Origin: Cherax quadricarinatus
Lineage: Eukaryota > Arthropoda > Malacostraca > Decapoda > Parastacidae
Assembly: GCF_038502225.1 (NCBI RefSeq)
Contig: NC_091390.1
Span: 10,664,187 to 10,728,186, forward strand
Direction: 5' to 3'
DNA: 64,000 nucleotides
Shown here: positions 1 through 8,894 of the stretch, one piece after another
Position numbering within the stretch: the stretch's first letter is position 1
Layout of the letters: every line of letters starts with the position of its first letter
Notes under the pieces: generated by a model
Database searches by the model: none
Seen by the model: only the letters and a program-made list of their open reading frames with translations
Told to the model about the DNA's origin: nothing
Translations under genes and position numbers: made by a program

Positions 1-1
1 T

Positions 2-501
2 TTCCTTCTGCAACCTGCTCATTATTCCTTCCCAGTTTCTGCACCCGGTTTTTCACCTCTAACTGGCTCTGTTAAGAGTGTGGAGGTTCATCCTCCTCCT
101 TGTACAGTACCTCCTTCCCCTGTCCCTCCTAAGTTTCTTCTTCTGCCCTGTCCCAGGTCGCTTCCTCTCCAGATGTCCCCTCTCAAGCTTTTCTAGTTCC
201 CTCTACCTTTTCTTACCCCCCTACTTTGGCACAGTCAATCGTTTCCCCGATCTTTACTCACCCTCCTTCCATCTCCAGTATTGTATCACATACAGCGTCC
301 TTGTCCTCAGAAACACTTGAAGCTATCTCAGAATATATTGAGCAGACTAGACCACTGATGGACACCGATCTACCTCCTGTTCCTCCTCTTCACTCTTCTC
401 CGTCTGCACAACCCCTTTCTTCGCAGCGTCCCAATCCTTCGCTGCTTACAAGTCTTCTGCTACCTCCACATGCGGACTTTTCTAACCCTATTAGTCTGTA
501 G
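2..501 (+). pseudogene. C-terminal end of LINE ORF1 (Gag-like), frameshifted
   Basis: Frame 2 from position 2 gives a Pro/Ser-rich stretch containing the motif SVKSVEVHPPP. The reading moves to frame 1 near 165 and continues to a stop at 499-501. The distal part contains the segment SETLEAISEYIEQTRPLMD, the only region with charged, helix-like composition. No zinc knuckle is visible in the part present. It lies 45 bp before the ORF2 start, the expected place for ORF1 of an I-type LINE. Function (nucleic-acid binding in the retrotransposition particle) is inferred from position only. Confidence 0.55.
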
Positions 502-545
502 ATACATCTACCTTCAGATTTCCTGTATCTTTCTCTTTTCAAATC

Positions 546-1460
546 ATGGCATATTTACTGTGGAATATCCGTGGCCTCAGAGGTAACCGGGGTGAACTCC
601 AGGTGTTGCTCTCCCAGTTTTCCCCTGTTTGTGTTTGTTTACAAGAACCCAAATTATGCTCCGCTGTTATCCATCCCATCTAGGGCTATGATTTATTATA
701 TTCATCGGATCCTTTTCCTGATGGAACCTTTAATGAAAGTGCATTTCTTATATGCACAAGTGTTCCATACAGTCATCTTTGTTCATACTTCACTGCATTA
801 CACTGCAGCCCGTATCCACTTGAAAAAGAGGTATACAATCTGTTCTTTGTATCTCTCTCCTTCTCGGGCCTTATCTATCCCATATGTTGCTTCCTGGTTT
901 CTTTCTTACCGCCACTTCTGTTACTTGACGATTTTAATGTCCACCATTTCCTGGGGGGGAAGGGGGGTCTCGCTGTGACTCCCGCAACATTCAGTTAGGC
1001 TTTTCTCGCTTCTCTCCACCTCCATGTTTTAAATACGGGTTCTCCCACCCATTTTGATCCTCGTACTCATTCTCTCTCTTGCATTGATCTCTCGGTCAGC
1101 TCTTCCTCCACTGCACTAGGCTTCACCTGGTCTGCCCTCCCGGACTTGCATGACATCGGTCATTTTCCAATCATTCTTACTTCTTCATATTCACCACCTC
1201 TTCGTATCCCACACTGGCAATTTGATCGAGCAAATTGGGACCTTTACTCACAACTAACTGTTTTTAGTGAGGTTCCTTCTTCGTCCTCCATTGATGAGCT
1301 TTTACACCTCTTCTCGACCTCAGCTTTAACTGCAGCTTCTCATTCTATATCCCAAACCTCAGGCAGGCATTCTCAGAAGTGCACGCCATGGTGGTCTCCT
1401 GCTTGTGCTCGTGCAGTATGTTTGAAACGTGCTGCATGGGGCAGGTACCAGTACAATTGA
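546..1460 (+). pseudogene. LINE ORF2 N-terminus: apurinic-type endonuclease domain, broken
   Basis: The ATG at 546 opens with MAYLLWNIRGLRGN, the usual start of the exonuclease-endonuclease-phosphatase fold (WNIRGL box). It is followed by CVCLQEPKL, which holds the catalytic Glu. A degraded GDFN box is seen as LLDDFNVHH near 920-945, and the SDH box appears as DIGHFPI near 1150-1170, so the usual Asp before the His has become Gly. In-frame stops include TAG near 679. The same frame resumes at 1146 and runs to a TGA at 1458. In live elements this domain nicks the target DNA to prime reverse transcription. At least two active-site motifs are altered here. Confidence 0.8.
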
Positions 1461-1660
1461 ACCACAGAGGGATTCCTTGATTTTAAGCAGAAGGGAGCGG
1501 TCGCTCACCGTGTCACCTTGTCATCCCTGACGCTAAACGCACTTTTTGGAGAGACTGTTTCCACCATCACCTCTGCTTCCACTATGAGTGAAGTCTGGAA
1601 AAGCACAGTAACTGAATGGTAAATACTCTCCCTACCCAGCTCCTGTTCTTCTGGTTGCCT

Positions 1661-1699
1661 GGTTTAGCGTTTCTTTTTTATTATAATATTAATAATAAT
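1661..1699 (+). mobile_element. 39-bp tail-only retroposon insertion with 12-bp TSD
   Basis: The LINE reading frame is interrupted by GGTTTAGCGTTTC, a T-run and TTATTATAAT followed by AAT repeats. It is flanked by CTTCTGGTTGCC (1649-1660) and CTTCGGGTTGCC (1700-1711), a 12-bp duplication with one mismatch. Removing the insert and one flank restores the expected run L-L-V-A-G-V-D of the LINE. The insert matches only the 3' tail of the SINE at 11917-12172 and of the host LINE itself, so it is an extreme 5' truncation. Confidence 0.75.
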
Positions 1700-1818
1700 C
1701 TTCGGGTTGCCGGTGTTGATATGGCAAACCCTCTTGTCATTGCCACCGAAATTGGTATTCATCTTGTCCATATCTCTCAGGGGGTTTCATATATGCCCCT
1801 CGTTTTGTTCCTGAAAGT

Positions 1819-3595
1819 GTGTCAGAGAATTGCAGCCCCTTAAACGTTTCTTCTGTCGAAGAAAAATCTTATGAGGCAACACTCTCAGCTTGCCGATCAT
1901 CGGCAGCTGGACCTGACGGCATTCACATTCCGATATTACAGCATTTACATCAGACAGCTCTTGCAGTCCTCTTACGACTCTTTAATCTTATTTTGTCACA
2001 ATGAGTTCTTCCCCAGTTGTGGAAATCTGCCGTTCGCCCTTTCTGCAAACTGGGTACTACGAGACATGATGCCTCCCTCTATCGCCCCATTGATCTTACC
2101 AGTGCAGTTTGCAAGGTGATGGAATGCCTGGTAAATCGACATGTGATGTGGTATTTAGAGAGACACAAGAGTCTCTCCACTAGTCAATATGGCTTTCGTA
2201 AGGGCCGTTCCACCATTGATCCCTTACTGCGCTTAGATATGCATGTCCATAATGCCTTTGCCAATAACTACTAAGTTATTGAGTAGGCATTTGACACTAC
2301 TTGGAGATATAATATCTTGGCCCAAGCCCACTCCTTAGCCTTCCGAAACAATCTCCCATTTTCCTAAAATACTTCTTAACTGAAAGATATTTCCATCTCT
2401 GGGTTAATAATATGCTTTCCCCGGACTTTGTCCAAGCTGAAGGTGTTCCCCAGGGATGTGTTCTGAGAACAAGACTTTTTCTCCTTGCTATAAATGATCT
2501 GGCATCTAGTCTTCCCTCCAATATCTGGTCATCACTCTATGGAAACATAAACACATATGCAGTTTAATGTGATCCTTTATTGACAACGTTTCGTCCACAC
2601 AGTGGCTTTTTCAAGTCACAAACAGATCAGATCTGTTTGTGACTTGAAAAAGCCCACTGTGTGGGCGAAACGTTGTCAATAAAGGATCACATTAAACTGC
2701 ATATGTGTTTATGTTTCCATTGTGTCGGTATTTTATACCATTTATTTTCATCACTCTATGTTAATAACTTCGCTATTGTTTGTGCAGGTGCTGACTTCCA
2801 CCTCGTTGCAGTTTCTCTCCAGCATGCAGTCAACCGTGTTTCCAATTGGGCCACCACTCATGGGTTTAAATTTTCTAGTACTAAAACTCACCAAATTACT
2901 TTTAATAGACATTCAGCCGTCTCTGATCATCTATTGTATCTATATGGCTCGTGTATCCCTGAACGTGATATGGTCCGGTTTGTCGGCCTTCTGTTTGGAA
3001 ACTTTACATTACCTCTCTGAAGGTAACTTGTCATAGCCGGGTGAACCTCCTTAAAAACCTCACTCATCTTTCATGGGGGGCTGATCGTAGAACTCTCCTT
3101 CGACTATATTCAGCCCTAATTTTATCGAAAATCGATTTTGGCGACCATATATATTCAGCGGCTTCACCTGCAACTCTCTCTCGCCTTAATTCCATCCATT
3201 ACCTCAGATTACGTTTATGCCTCGGTACTTTTCGCTCTTCACTGGTTGAGAGCCTCTATGAAGAGGCGAATACTCCATCCTTGACCGATCACCGTGATGC
3301 TCATTGCCTTCTCTATTGTATTCGCTCTCATGACCTCTGCAATCCTTCCATATATAGGACAGTCACTGATGTTAGTAGACATTCTTTCTTCGTTCGTCGC
3401 CCCTGTTTACTCCGTCCCTTTTCTTTTCGGCTACATTCGCTCTTGTCTTCTCTTCAGTTACCACCTTTCTATGTTCATGTAGCATCTCACTTTTCCCTGC
3501 CCCCTTGGGAAGTTCCAACGGTTTATGTCTGTTCTTTCCCACTGCCATGCGCAAAAACCCAACTGCCTACGGTGGCGTCCCACTCTTTTTCTTGA
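1819..3595 (+). pseudogene. LINE ORF2 reverse transcriptase and connection region, broken
   Basis: Recognisable blocks in order: ACRSSAAGPDGIHIPIL (finger region; the S-A-GPDGI motif) at about 1885-1945; YRPIDLTSAVCKVMECLVNRH at about 2080-2145; SQYGFRKGRSTIDPLLRL at about 2180-2240; AFDTTW at about 2290; a degraded QGS/LGP block at about 2440-2490. After the fold-back insertion comes YVNNFAIVCAG (2758-2790), where the catalytic YADD/YVDD box has become YVNN. Then follow SNWATTHGFKFSSTKT and the thumb segment YSALILSKIDFGDHIYSAA. Several stops and frame changes separate these blocks. With both catalytic aspartates of the YVDD box replaced, it cannot polymerise. Confidence 0.85.
2542..2747. 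mobile_element. 206-bp palindromic fold-back element with perfect 13-bp TSD, inside the LINE
   Basis: Flanked by TCATCACTCTATG at 2529-2541 and 2748-2760. The insert is an almost complete inverted repeat of about 86-bp arms meeting at AGATCAGATCT near 2630. The right arm carries the family module: hairpin GCCCAC-TGT-GTGGGC (2652-2666), GAAACG and CAATAAAG. The right end reads TGTCGGTATTTTATACCA, the family's usual 3' terminus. It has no coding capacity. It splits the LINE reverse transcriptase exactly before its YVNN box. Confidence 0.85.
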
Positions 3596-3895
3596 CCACT
3601 TACACTCATTCTCATGCCATTGCAGTGTACACAGATAGTTCTAAGTCTTCTGACGGCGTCGGATTCGCAGCAGTGTTTCCGGATAGTGTCGTGCGAGGGC
3701 ATTTATTATCCTCGGCTAGCATTTTTATTGCTGAATTGTATGCCATTCTTGTAGCACTTATCCGTATTGCATCTATGCCTGTGTCACTATTTGTGGTCGT
3801 TTCAGACTCCACTAGTGCTTTACAGGCAATACAAAAATTTGATACACCTCACCCCTTCGTTCTTCGTAGCCAACTTTGGTTATGCAAGAATGGTA
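3505..3895 (+). pseudogene. LINE RNase H domain, N-terminal part, interrupted
   Basis: The segment from 3613 reads HAIAVYTDSSKSSDGVGFA, the first RNase H strand with its catalytic Asp (YTDSSKS). It is followed by FIAELYAILVAL with the catalytic Glu, then FVVVSDSTSALQAI with the second Asp. The fold is broken at 3885 by a 611-bp fold-back insertion and resumes at 4497. RNase H in I-type LINEs removes template RNA after first-strand synthesis. The three catalytic residues seen here are conserved. Confidence 0.85.
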
Positions 3896-4496
3896 TGTAA
3901 TACCGACAAGTTGAAACTAAGACACATGTGCAACATCTGGGTATCTTTATTGTAGACGTTTCGCCATCCAGTGGCTTTATCAATACAAGTTCTAGGACAT
4001 AACTTGAAGACAGTAGGACTATGTACAGAAGATGAGGTAATCAGTCCCTCAACCTTGGAGTTGGTGCGAAGAGCACCATAGTCGTGGAGATTCTGAAGCA
4101 GAAGCAAGGAGCCTGGCGCTTATATAGTAACGTCAGGTGTAGCAGACGAGGGCATAGTCACTGGTAGGCGGGATTCCCCAGTGGAAGTAGGTCCTACCCA
4201 AAGAGATGGGTTAGTTTGTAGTAGTAGAAGTTGTCGTAGCCGTGAAGGTTATGTACATGTCCTCAGAATCAAGATTCCATGATGTTGCAGTGTCTGACAA
4301 GTTGTGTAAGAATGGTATATAATACCGACTACGGTGCTCTTCGCACCTACTCCAATGTTGAGGGACTGATTACCTCATCTTCTGTATATAGTCCTACTGT
4401 CTTCAAGCTATGTCCTAGAATTTGTATTGATAAAGCTACTGGATGGCGAAACGTCTACAATAAAGATACCCAGATGTTGCACATGTGTCTTAATTT
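3886..4496. mobile_element. 611-bp composite fold-back element with perfect 15-bp TSD, inside the RNase H region
   Basis: Flanked by CAACTTTGGTTATGC at 3871-3885 and 4497-4511. Order within: a minus-oriented unit of about 420 bp starting with the inverted terminus GGTATGTAATACCGAC, a second short inverted terminus (GGTATATAATACCGAC near 4313-4328), then a partial plus-oriented unit ending CAATAAAGATACCC and TGCACATGTGTCTTAATT. The left unit contains AAACGTCTAC/GTAGACGTTT versions of the module. The same element recurs at 24470-24948. No protein is encoded. Confidence 0.85.
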
Positions 4497-4497
4497 C

Positions 4498-4977
4498 AAC
4501 TTTGGTTATGCCGTATCTCTACTAAGTACGAAGATAGTTTTTTGTTGGGTCCCTGGTCATGTTGACATACAGGGCAATGAACAGGCAGACACTGCTGTGC
4601 GATCAGCAGTACATGACCTCCCAGTTTCATATAGAGGTGTTCCATTCATGGACTATTTTGCTGTAATTGCTACCCACTCTCGCACCTGTTGGCAACAACG
4701 TTGGTCTGATCTGCTCCATAACAAACTTCATTCTATTAAACCAAGTATAGGTTACTGGCCGTCTTCTGTTCCTTTCTGTGAGAATTGTCAGGTTGCAGTA
4801 TCTGTTAGCCACTTTCTGTTGGACTGCCCACTCAATCAACGAGCAAGCAGAGTTGACCTCCAACATCGTTTCCACTCTGCTTCTCTTTCTTTACCTTCCC
4901 TTCATGCTGATGGACCCTCCTGTAATCCAGACTCATTGACTTTTTTGACAGCAACTGATTTACTACACAAACTCTGA
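4498..4977 (+). pseudogene. LINE RNase H C-terminus and CCHC-like tail
   Basis: The reading resumes after the insertion with IVFCWVPGHVDIQGNEQADT, the last RNase H motif (GHxxxxGNExAD), and continues to a stop at 4975-4977. The distal part has the spaced residues C-x2-C-x8-H-x4-C (CENCQVAVSVSHFLLDC), the usual terminal zinc-binding knuckle of these LINEs. Deleting the insertion and one TSD copy does not by itself restore the frame; an extra single-base change lies just after 4511. This is decay after or before the insertion. Confidence 0.85.
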
Positions 4978-5189
4978 TGATGATGCCTCTAGCACTCCCC
5001 TCAGCCCTTTCTACCTCAATCTCTTGCTACCATCTACCCCTGCACTATCCCCTGCCCCGCTGCCCTCCGTAACCTGATAATCATTCGTCTCCCACATGCT
5101 ACCCAATACCCTTGCCTCCTTCCCTGCCCTGGTGCTGTATAACCCTTGTTGTTTAGCTTTTCTTTTTTATTATAATTAATATCAAAAGC

Positions 5190-5803
5190 CTCGTGACCTT
5201 CCATCTCCCAACCAATAATAATAACAATAATAATAATCTTTATTTCTTTAAGTACACGTTAAACGTGTAGAGAAAATGCGGAATCTCAGTTGAAAACTGC
5301 TTGATGATTTGAGCTGCAGCGAGAGTCGAGCTCGACTTCACTTCTTACTGTTGTGAGTGGAATCTTAGGCAGTGTGAAGTATTGGCAAGTCAATTTACCC
5401 TTGCTGTGCCTATTCTCCTAGCAGCAAATGGTGTTAGTCGACTGCTGTAGGTGGCATTATTTTTTGCAGGGTGAGAATGGGCAAGTCTCCTTGCACATAC
5501 CGTCCGTGCTCACGTAACAGTAAATTCCAGTTGTTGTGAGTAGTATCCTGGGCTGTGCTGCCCATTATCATCTGGTAGTAAATGGGTACCTGGGTATGTC
5601 GAATGTGAGTGGCATCCAGGGTAGGTTGAGATGTAAAGACAAATCACCTCACTGTACACCAGCTGCCTCTGTTTATGTGGTCAACACATGCATCTGACAA
5701 GACCTACTTGGTATTGTTCACCTGGTTGATTGAATGACCACCTTGAAGTGCACCTGACAAGGCTCACCTGATGCTGTCACCTAGATAAATGACCACCTTG
5801 ACC
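5190..5803. repeat. Diverged repeat fragments, no gene
   Basis: Begins with an AAT-rich tract (5212-5240) and TCTTTATTTCTTTAAGTACA, a probable retroposon tail. Around 5340-5620 are three diverged copies of a block built on GTTAGTCGACTG/TGGCATCCTGGG and TAAATGGGTACCTGGGT. The same block occurs near 43310-43360. At 5685-5813 a roughly 55-60 bp unit containing CACCTGACAAGGCTCACCTG and GACCACCTTGA is repeated about twice. No open frame of interest. Confidence 0.45.
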
Positions 5804-5813
5804 ACGTACACCT

Positions 5814-6576
5814 CTCAAGGCACGCAATAGCTAGTAAGGCCCTTGCGGGCCTCTACAAGCTGAAACATGCCTCTCAACGCACCAAACTACACCTCTACAA
5901 ATCTCTAATACGTCCACTGATAACTTACTCTCCTCTAGCCCTCTCTCTTACAGCAAAAACAAACTTAATTAAACTGCAGCGTGTCCAGAACAAGGCGCTG
6001 CGGCGGGTGCTTGATGTCAGATGGGAGGACTTCGCCACAAGCGAGTCTCTCCATGCCCAATTAGACATCCCTGCGCTGAATCTGTACTGGAAGACGCTCA
6101 GTGACAGACAGATAGACAAACTTGAGACACGACATGACTACTGGACCTCTCTCCTTGACGAAGACATTCGCAGACCCACAAACCAGTACCACCTTTTCTA
6201 CTCCTTGTATGATCCTGCTCTTAACCCTATTTACAAATAACCTTGGATTCGCTGACAGGTACCTTCTATGACAGGTACCATTCTCTGACCCACATTCGCC
6301 TTAGCTTTTGGGTTAAGACTTGGCCCAGTTCTACACTCCTCTCTAGCGCTAAACGTCGCATGTCCCTTCCTCCCCTCTCACCCCACCGGAGTCCCAACAG
6401 AAGAGCCTGAATTTCTCTTCTCAATATCTGTCCCACGATCGCCTTCGCTGCTGGGTTAAGCCCTGGCTCTATTTCTACAACTAAGAACACTCCCCTCCAG
6501 CACTATTCTTCGTCTGTCCCGTCTTCCCCGCTCATCCCATTTGGGATCTTACCTGAACTTTCGTTCGTTCGTTCGT
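5814..6576 (+). mobile_element. 5'-truncated Jockey-type LINE end with 10-bp TSD
   Basis: ACGTACACCT occurs at 5804-5813 and 6577-6586 and brackets a segment that starts inside an RT-like frame and ends in TTCG repeats (6559-6576). The inserted sequence interrupts the CACCT...CAAG repeat block that continues after 6577. This is a normal 5'-truncated LINE insertion. A 3' UTR of about 330 bp follows the stop codon. The family placement comes from the protein segment annotated separately. Confidence 0.7.
5815..6240 (+). pseudogene. C-terminal RT region of Jockey-type LINE
   Basis: One uninterrupted frame reads ASKALAGLYKLKHASQRTK, then LYKSLIRPLITYSPLA and LQRVQNKALRRVLDVRW, ending in DPALNPIYK and a TAA at 6238-6240. 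The pattern YKSLIRPxxTYxxxA followed by LQxxQNKxLR is the conserved thumb/C-terminal segment of Jockey and related LINE ORF2 proteins. Upstream catalytic RT motifs are absent because the copy is truncated. No stops in about 140 codons suggests a fairly young insertion. Confidence 0.75.
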
Positions 6577-6586
6577 ACGTACACCT

Positions 6587-6833
6587 AACAAGACTAACCT
6601 AATGTGGTCTCCTGAGCGAGACCCGTCTGACCTGCGAGTCTGGTCTGCCACGAAGAATTCGGTCAATGGTTGCTATTGACCGTGGCGGCTTCCCTAATTA
6701 CTCTTTCTTCCCTTACTCTCTTCCCTTATCCCTTCCTCCCACTCACCTTCCCCTCTTCCCATCCTTTCCTCTCGTCCCTCCCTCTTTTCACCTGCTTACC
6801 TTCCACTCTATTGACGGGTCTTGTGTATATGTC
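6587..6833. other. Pyrimidine-rich unique DNA
   Basis: Contains TTGACCGTGGCGGCTTCCCT and then a long C/T-rich stretch (6700-6800). No coding or RNA feature is visible. I recall similar text flanking decapod repeats but cannot confirm it. Confidence 0.3.
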
Positions 6834-6845
6834 ATGTAATATATT

Positions 6846-7049
6846 GTTAGGTAAGACACATATGCAACAGTTAGGTATCTTTATTTCGAAACGTTTCGCC
6901 TACACAGTAGGCTTCTTCAGTCGAGTACAGAAAAGTTGATAGAAGCAGAAGATACTTGAAGACGATGTAATCAGTCCATCACCCTTAAAGTTTTGAGGTG
7001 GTCAGTCCCTCAGTCTGGAGAAGAGCATTGTTCCATGGAATTAAACAAT
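6846..7049 (-). mobile_element. GAAACG-hairpin element, about 204 bp, with 12-bp TSD
   Basis: ATGTAATATATT occurs at 6834-6845 and 7050-7061. Read on the minus strand the element holds GACTGATTACATCGTCTTC, then GACTGAAGAAGCC, the hairpin GCCTAC-TGT-GTAGGC, GAAACG, and ATAAAGATACC. Its close relative is at 46365-46560 in the opposite orientation, and another is at 30644-31032. It is a single-armed member of the family, not palindromic. Confidence 0.75.
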
Positions 7050-7061
7050 ATGTAATATATT

Positions 7062-7791
7062 CACAAGTACAAGTTTTTACCCTTATTTTCTTTGTTGTTT
7101 TTTTTTTTTTTGCTTTTTTACGCAAAAGATTTCAAGTGAAAATCCTTAACCTGTGTTATTACTCGGATTAGAACGAAATAAATTGTGAGAGATCACAGTC
7201 ACTAGTGACTTTGTCTTCATGTAAATTAATACATTGAAACCAAACCAATTACCGGGTATATATTTATTTATTTATTTATTTATTTACAATTTGAGCATAC
7301 ATACAGAGGTACAAAAAAATACAGATAAGAGCAGCATGCCAAAGCCACTTATACTATGCATAGCATTACGGGCTGGCTTAAAATTAACTAAGCAATGATG
7401 AAATCAGTGATAAGACATTATTGTAAACAGATAACTATAAAGCACAAATGAGTATTACAAAGACAGGTCATATGGTTGCATGCATTGCTGTACATTCACC
7501 CGTATGAAGTATTCTGTTAGGTAGTGTATTTAAAAAATAATAAAGTTAGATTGGGTTTTAGGTTTAACATTTATGTGATATAATTGTGAGAAACATTTAA
7601 GATATGAATAAATTTTAAGGTTTCTAAAGGCATATGGAACACTAATGGGTTTAGAGTTTGTTTTTTGATTATAATAATCTAAAGGCATATAAAATGAACT
7701 TAGAAAATCAATGGCTAGTCTTCCAAATAAATCGCTACGAATGTGTATTTTACACTAAAACTGAAAAGTGACAGATTTGATACCGTTTTTT

Positions 7792-7850
<59 letters not shown>

Positions 7851-7860
7851 GGCTTTAATT
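7062..7860. repeat. AT-rich DNA with TTTA and AG microsatellites
   Basis: A TTTA tract lies at 7258-7286 and a pure AG tract at 7796-7848. Between them is AT-rich sequence (about 7290-7620) without a credible frame. It may be a 3' UTR remnant of an old retroelement. Nothing else is supported. Confidence 0.5.
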
Positions 7861-7978
7861 TCAAATCTAGACCCATCAGATTCACATAAATTTGGGGAAA
7901 ATGAATCAGAATCAGTATTTGCAGATGAAATTTGAAGCCACTTTGAGATATATAATCCGATCAGTAAATCCTAACATG

Positions 7979-8149
7979 TAATCAAGTTGGTAGAATTACC
8001 GACAATATGTAAAGTAAAAGGACACAAGTGCAAGTAATGTGACATTTTATTGTGGCAACGTTTCGCTCTCCAGGAGCTTTATCAAGCCATTTATAATGGC
8101 TTAATAAAGCTCCTGTCACATTAGTTGCACTCGTGTCCTTTTACTTTAC
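7979..8149. mobile_element. 171-bp fold-back element with perfect 13-bp TSD
   Basis: AAATCCTAACATG is present at 7966-7978 and 8150-8162. The element opens with ATTACCGACAATATGTAAAG, and its arms (GTAAAGTAAAAGGACACAAG and inverse) pair across the whole length. The core holds AACGTTTCGCTCTCCAGGAG, the minus-strand form of the GAAACG module with stem GCTC/GAGC. A shorter sister at 60844-60931 has the same arms and its own 13-bp TSD. Confidence 0.85.
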
Positions 8150-8311
8150 AAATCCTAACATGGTTGTACAAAGGCGCGTTCTTGTCTACGAAGGTACTAA
8201 CGTCTCCAATGAGATAATTGAGGCAGTAAATCATGATGGTGAACAAGATGTGTATTTGGAATTCAGTTTTGCCTCTTAAATTGCACACGGGAGACTCCTG
8301 AAGAAAGTTAC

Positions 8312-8345
8312 TAGCCCTTGTGGTTTAGCGCTTTTATAATACTAA
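8312..8345 (+). mobile_element. 34-bp tail-only retroposon insertion with perfect 13-bp TSD
   Basis: TGAAGAAAGTTAC occurs at 8299-8311 and 8346-8358. Between them lies only TAGCCCTTGTGGTTTAGCGC followed by TTTTATAATACTAA. This equals the last bases of the SINE at 11917-12172 and of the I-type LINE 3' end near 5150-5187. It interrupts a decayed RT reading frame, which confirms it as a secondary insertion. Confidence 0.8.
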
Positions 8346-8526
8346 TGAAGAAAGTTACGTCACAGAAGAAATTATCTCATGGGCCGAGGCTTACCGATAG
8401 GTAATAGAGAGGTTGCATTAAATGGGGAGAAATAATTATTAGTGGCCCATTACACGTAGTATTCTGCAAGGCTCAAAATTGGGTCCCATGTTGTTTAATG
8501 TTCTACTTAAATAATAATGATGAATG

Positions 8527-8697
8527 TGATGAATGGTTTGAAAAACCGACAAGTTGAAGATTGAGACACTTATGCAGCATATGGGAATCTTTATTCAGGA
8601 AACGTTTCGCCACACAGTGGCTTCATCAGTCCAATACAAAGAGGAAGGCGTAAGGAGAGGAGGATTATGAGGTAATCAGTCCCTCAATATTGATGAA
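8527..8697 (-). mobile_element. GAAACG-hairpin element, minus-oriented arm
   Basis: Starts with the inverted family terminus GGTTTGAAAAACCGACAAG, then GGGAATCTTTATTCAGGAAA and CGTTTCGCCACACAGTGGCT, and ends near CAGTCCCTCAATATTGATG. Read on the minus strand it carries ACTGATGAAGCC, the hairpin GCCAC-TGT-GTGGC and GAAACG. It abuts a CR1-like fragment at its inner end. No clear TSD was found. Confidence 0.65.
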
Positions 8698-8890
8698 GGA
8701 ACAGACTTTAGTGGATAAGTGGAACAGTCTACCTAGTTGGGTTATTGAGGCTAGGACTTTGGGTAGTTTCAAATCTAGGTTGGATAAGTACATGAGTGGG
8801 AGGGGTTGGATTTGAGTGGGACTTGCACATCAGAGCTTATTTCTTGGGTGGCATTGAAAATTGGGTTGGTCAAATGTTTTGTTAGTGGGA
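8695..8890 (+). pseudogene. C-terminal fragment of a CR1-like LINE ORF2 plus 3' UTR
   Basis: The frame reads VDKWNSLPSWVIEARTLGSF and LDKYMSGRGW before a TGA. This matches the terminal segment of the CR1-like copy at the right end of the window (WNKLPSTVIEAKTLCSF and LDKYMSGCGW). The following bases (GGGACTTGCACATCAGAGCT to ACTGTAAAGGAC) look like its 3' UTR. It is a fragment wedged between fold-back arms. Confidence 0.7.
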
Positions 8891-8894
8891 TGAA

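Larger units (their letters stand above)
1..5190 (+). mobile_element. Decayed I-type non-LTR retrotransposon (LINE) with RNase H, carrying three nested insertions
   Basis: The plus strand reads through the end of a Ser/Pro-rich ORF1, then an ORF2 with an endonuclease, reverse transcriptase, RNase H and a cysteine/histidine tail. This domain order, with RNase H after the RT, is that of the I superfamily (I, Nimb, Loa, Outcast). Frameshifts and stops occur throughout, so it is dead. Later insertions sit at 1661-1699, 2542-2747 and 3886-4496, each flanked by a TSD of 12-15 bp. The 3' UTR ends near 5187 in a GTTTAG...TTATTATAAT tail that recurs in other elements of this window. The 5' end lies outside the window. 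The I-superfamily placement is firm from domain order; the exact clade (I or Nimb) is a guess. Confidence 0.85.
7866..8526 (+). pseudogene. CR1-like LINE reverse transcriptase remnant, twice interrupted
   Basis: Translating around two insertions gives VYEGTNVSNEIIEAVNHD, then DVYLEFSFAS near 8245-8278 (decayed VYLDFSKAF, RT motif A). Near 8459-8515 comes SILQGSKLGPMLFNVLLK (decayed GVPQGSVLGPLLF, motif B). The element was hit by the fold-back at 7979-8149 and the 34-bp insertion at 8312-8345, both with 13-bp TSDs. It is very old compared with the CR1-like copy at the right end of the window. The C-terminal fragment at 8695-8880 may be the rest of it. Confidence 0.6.
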
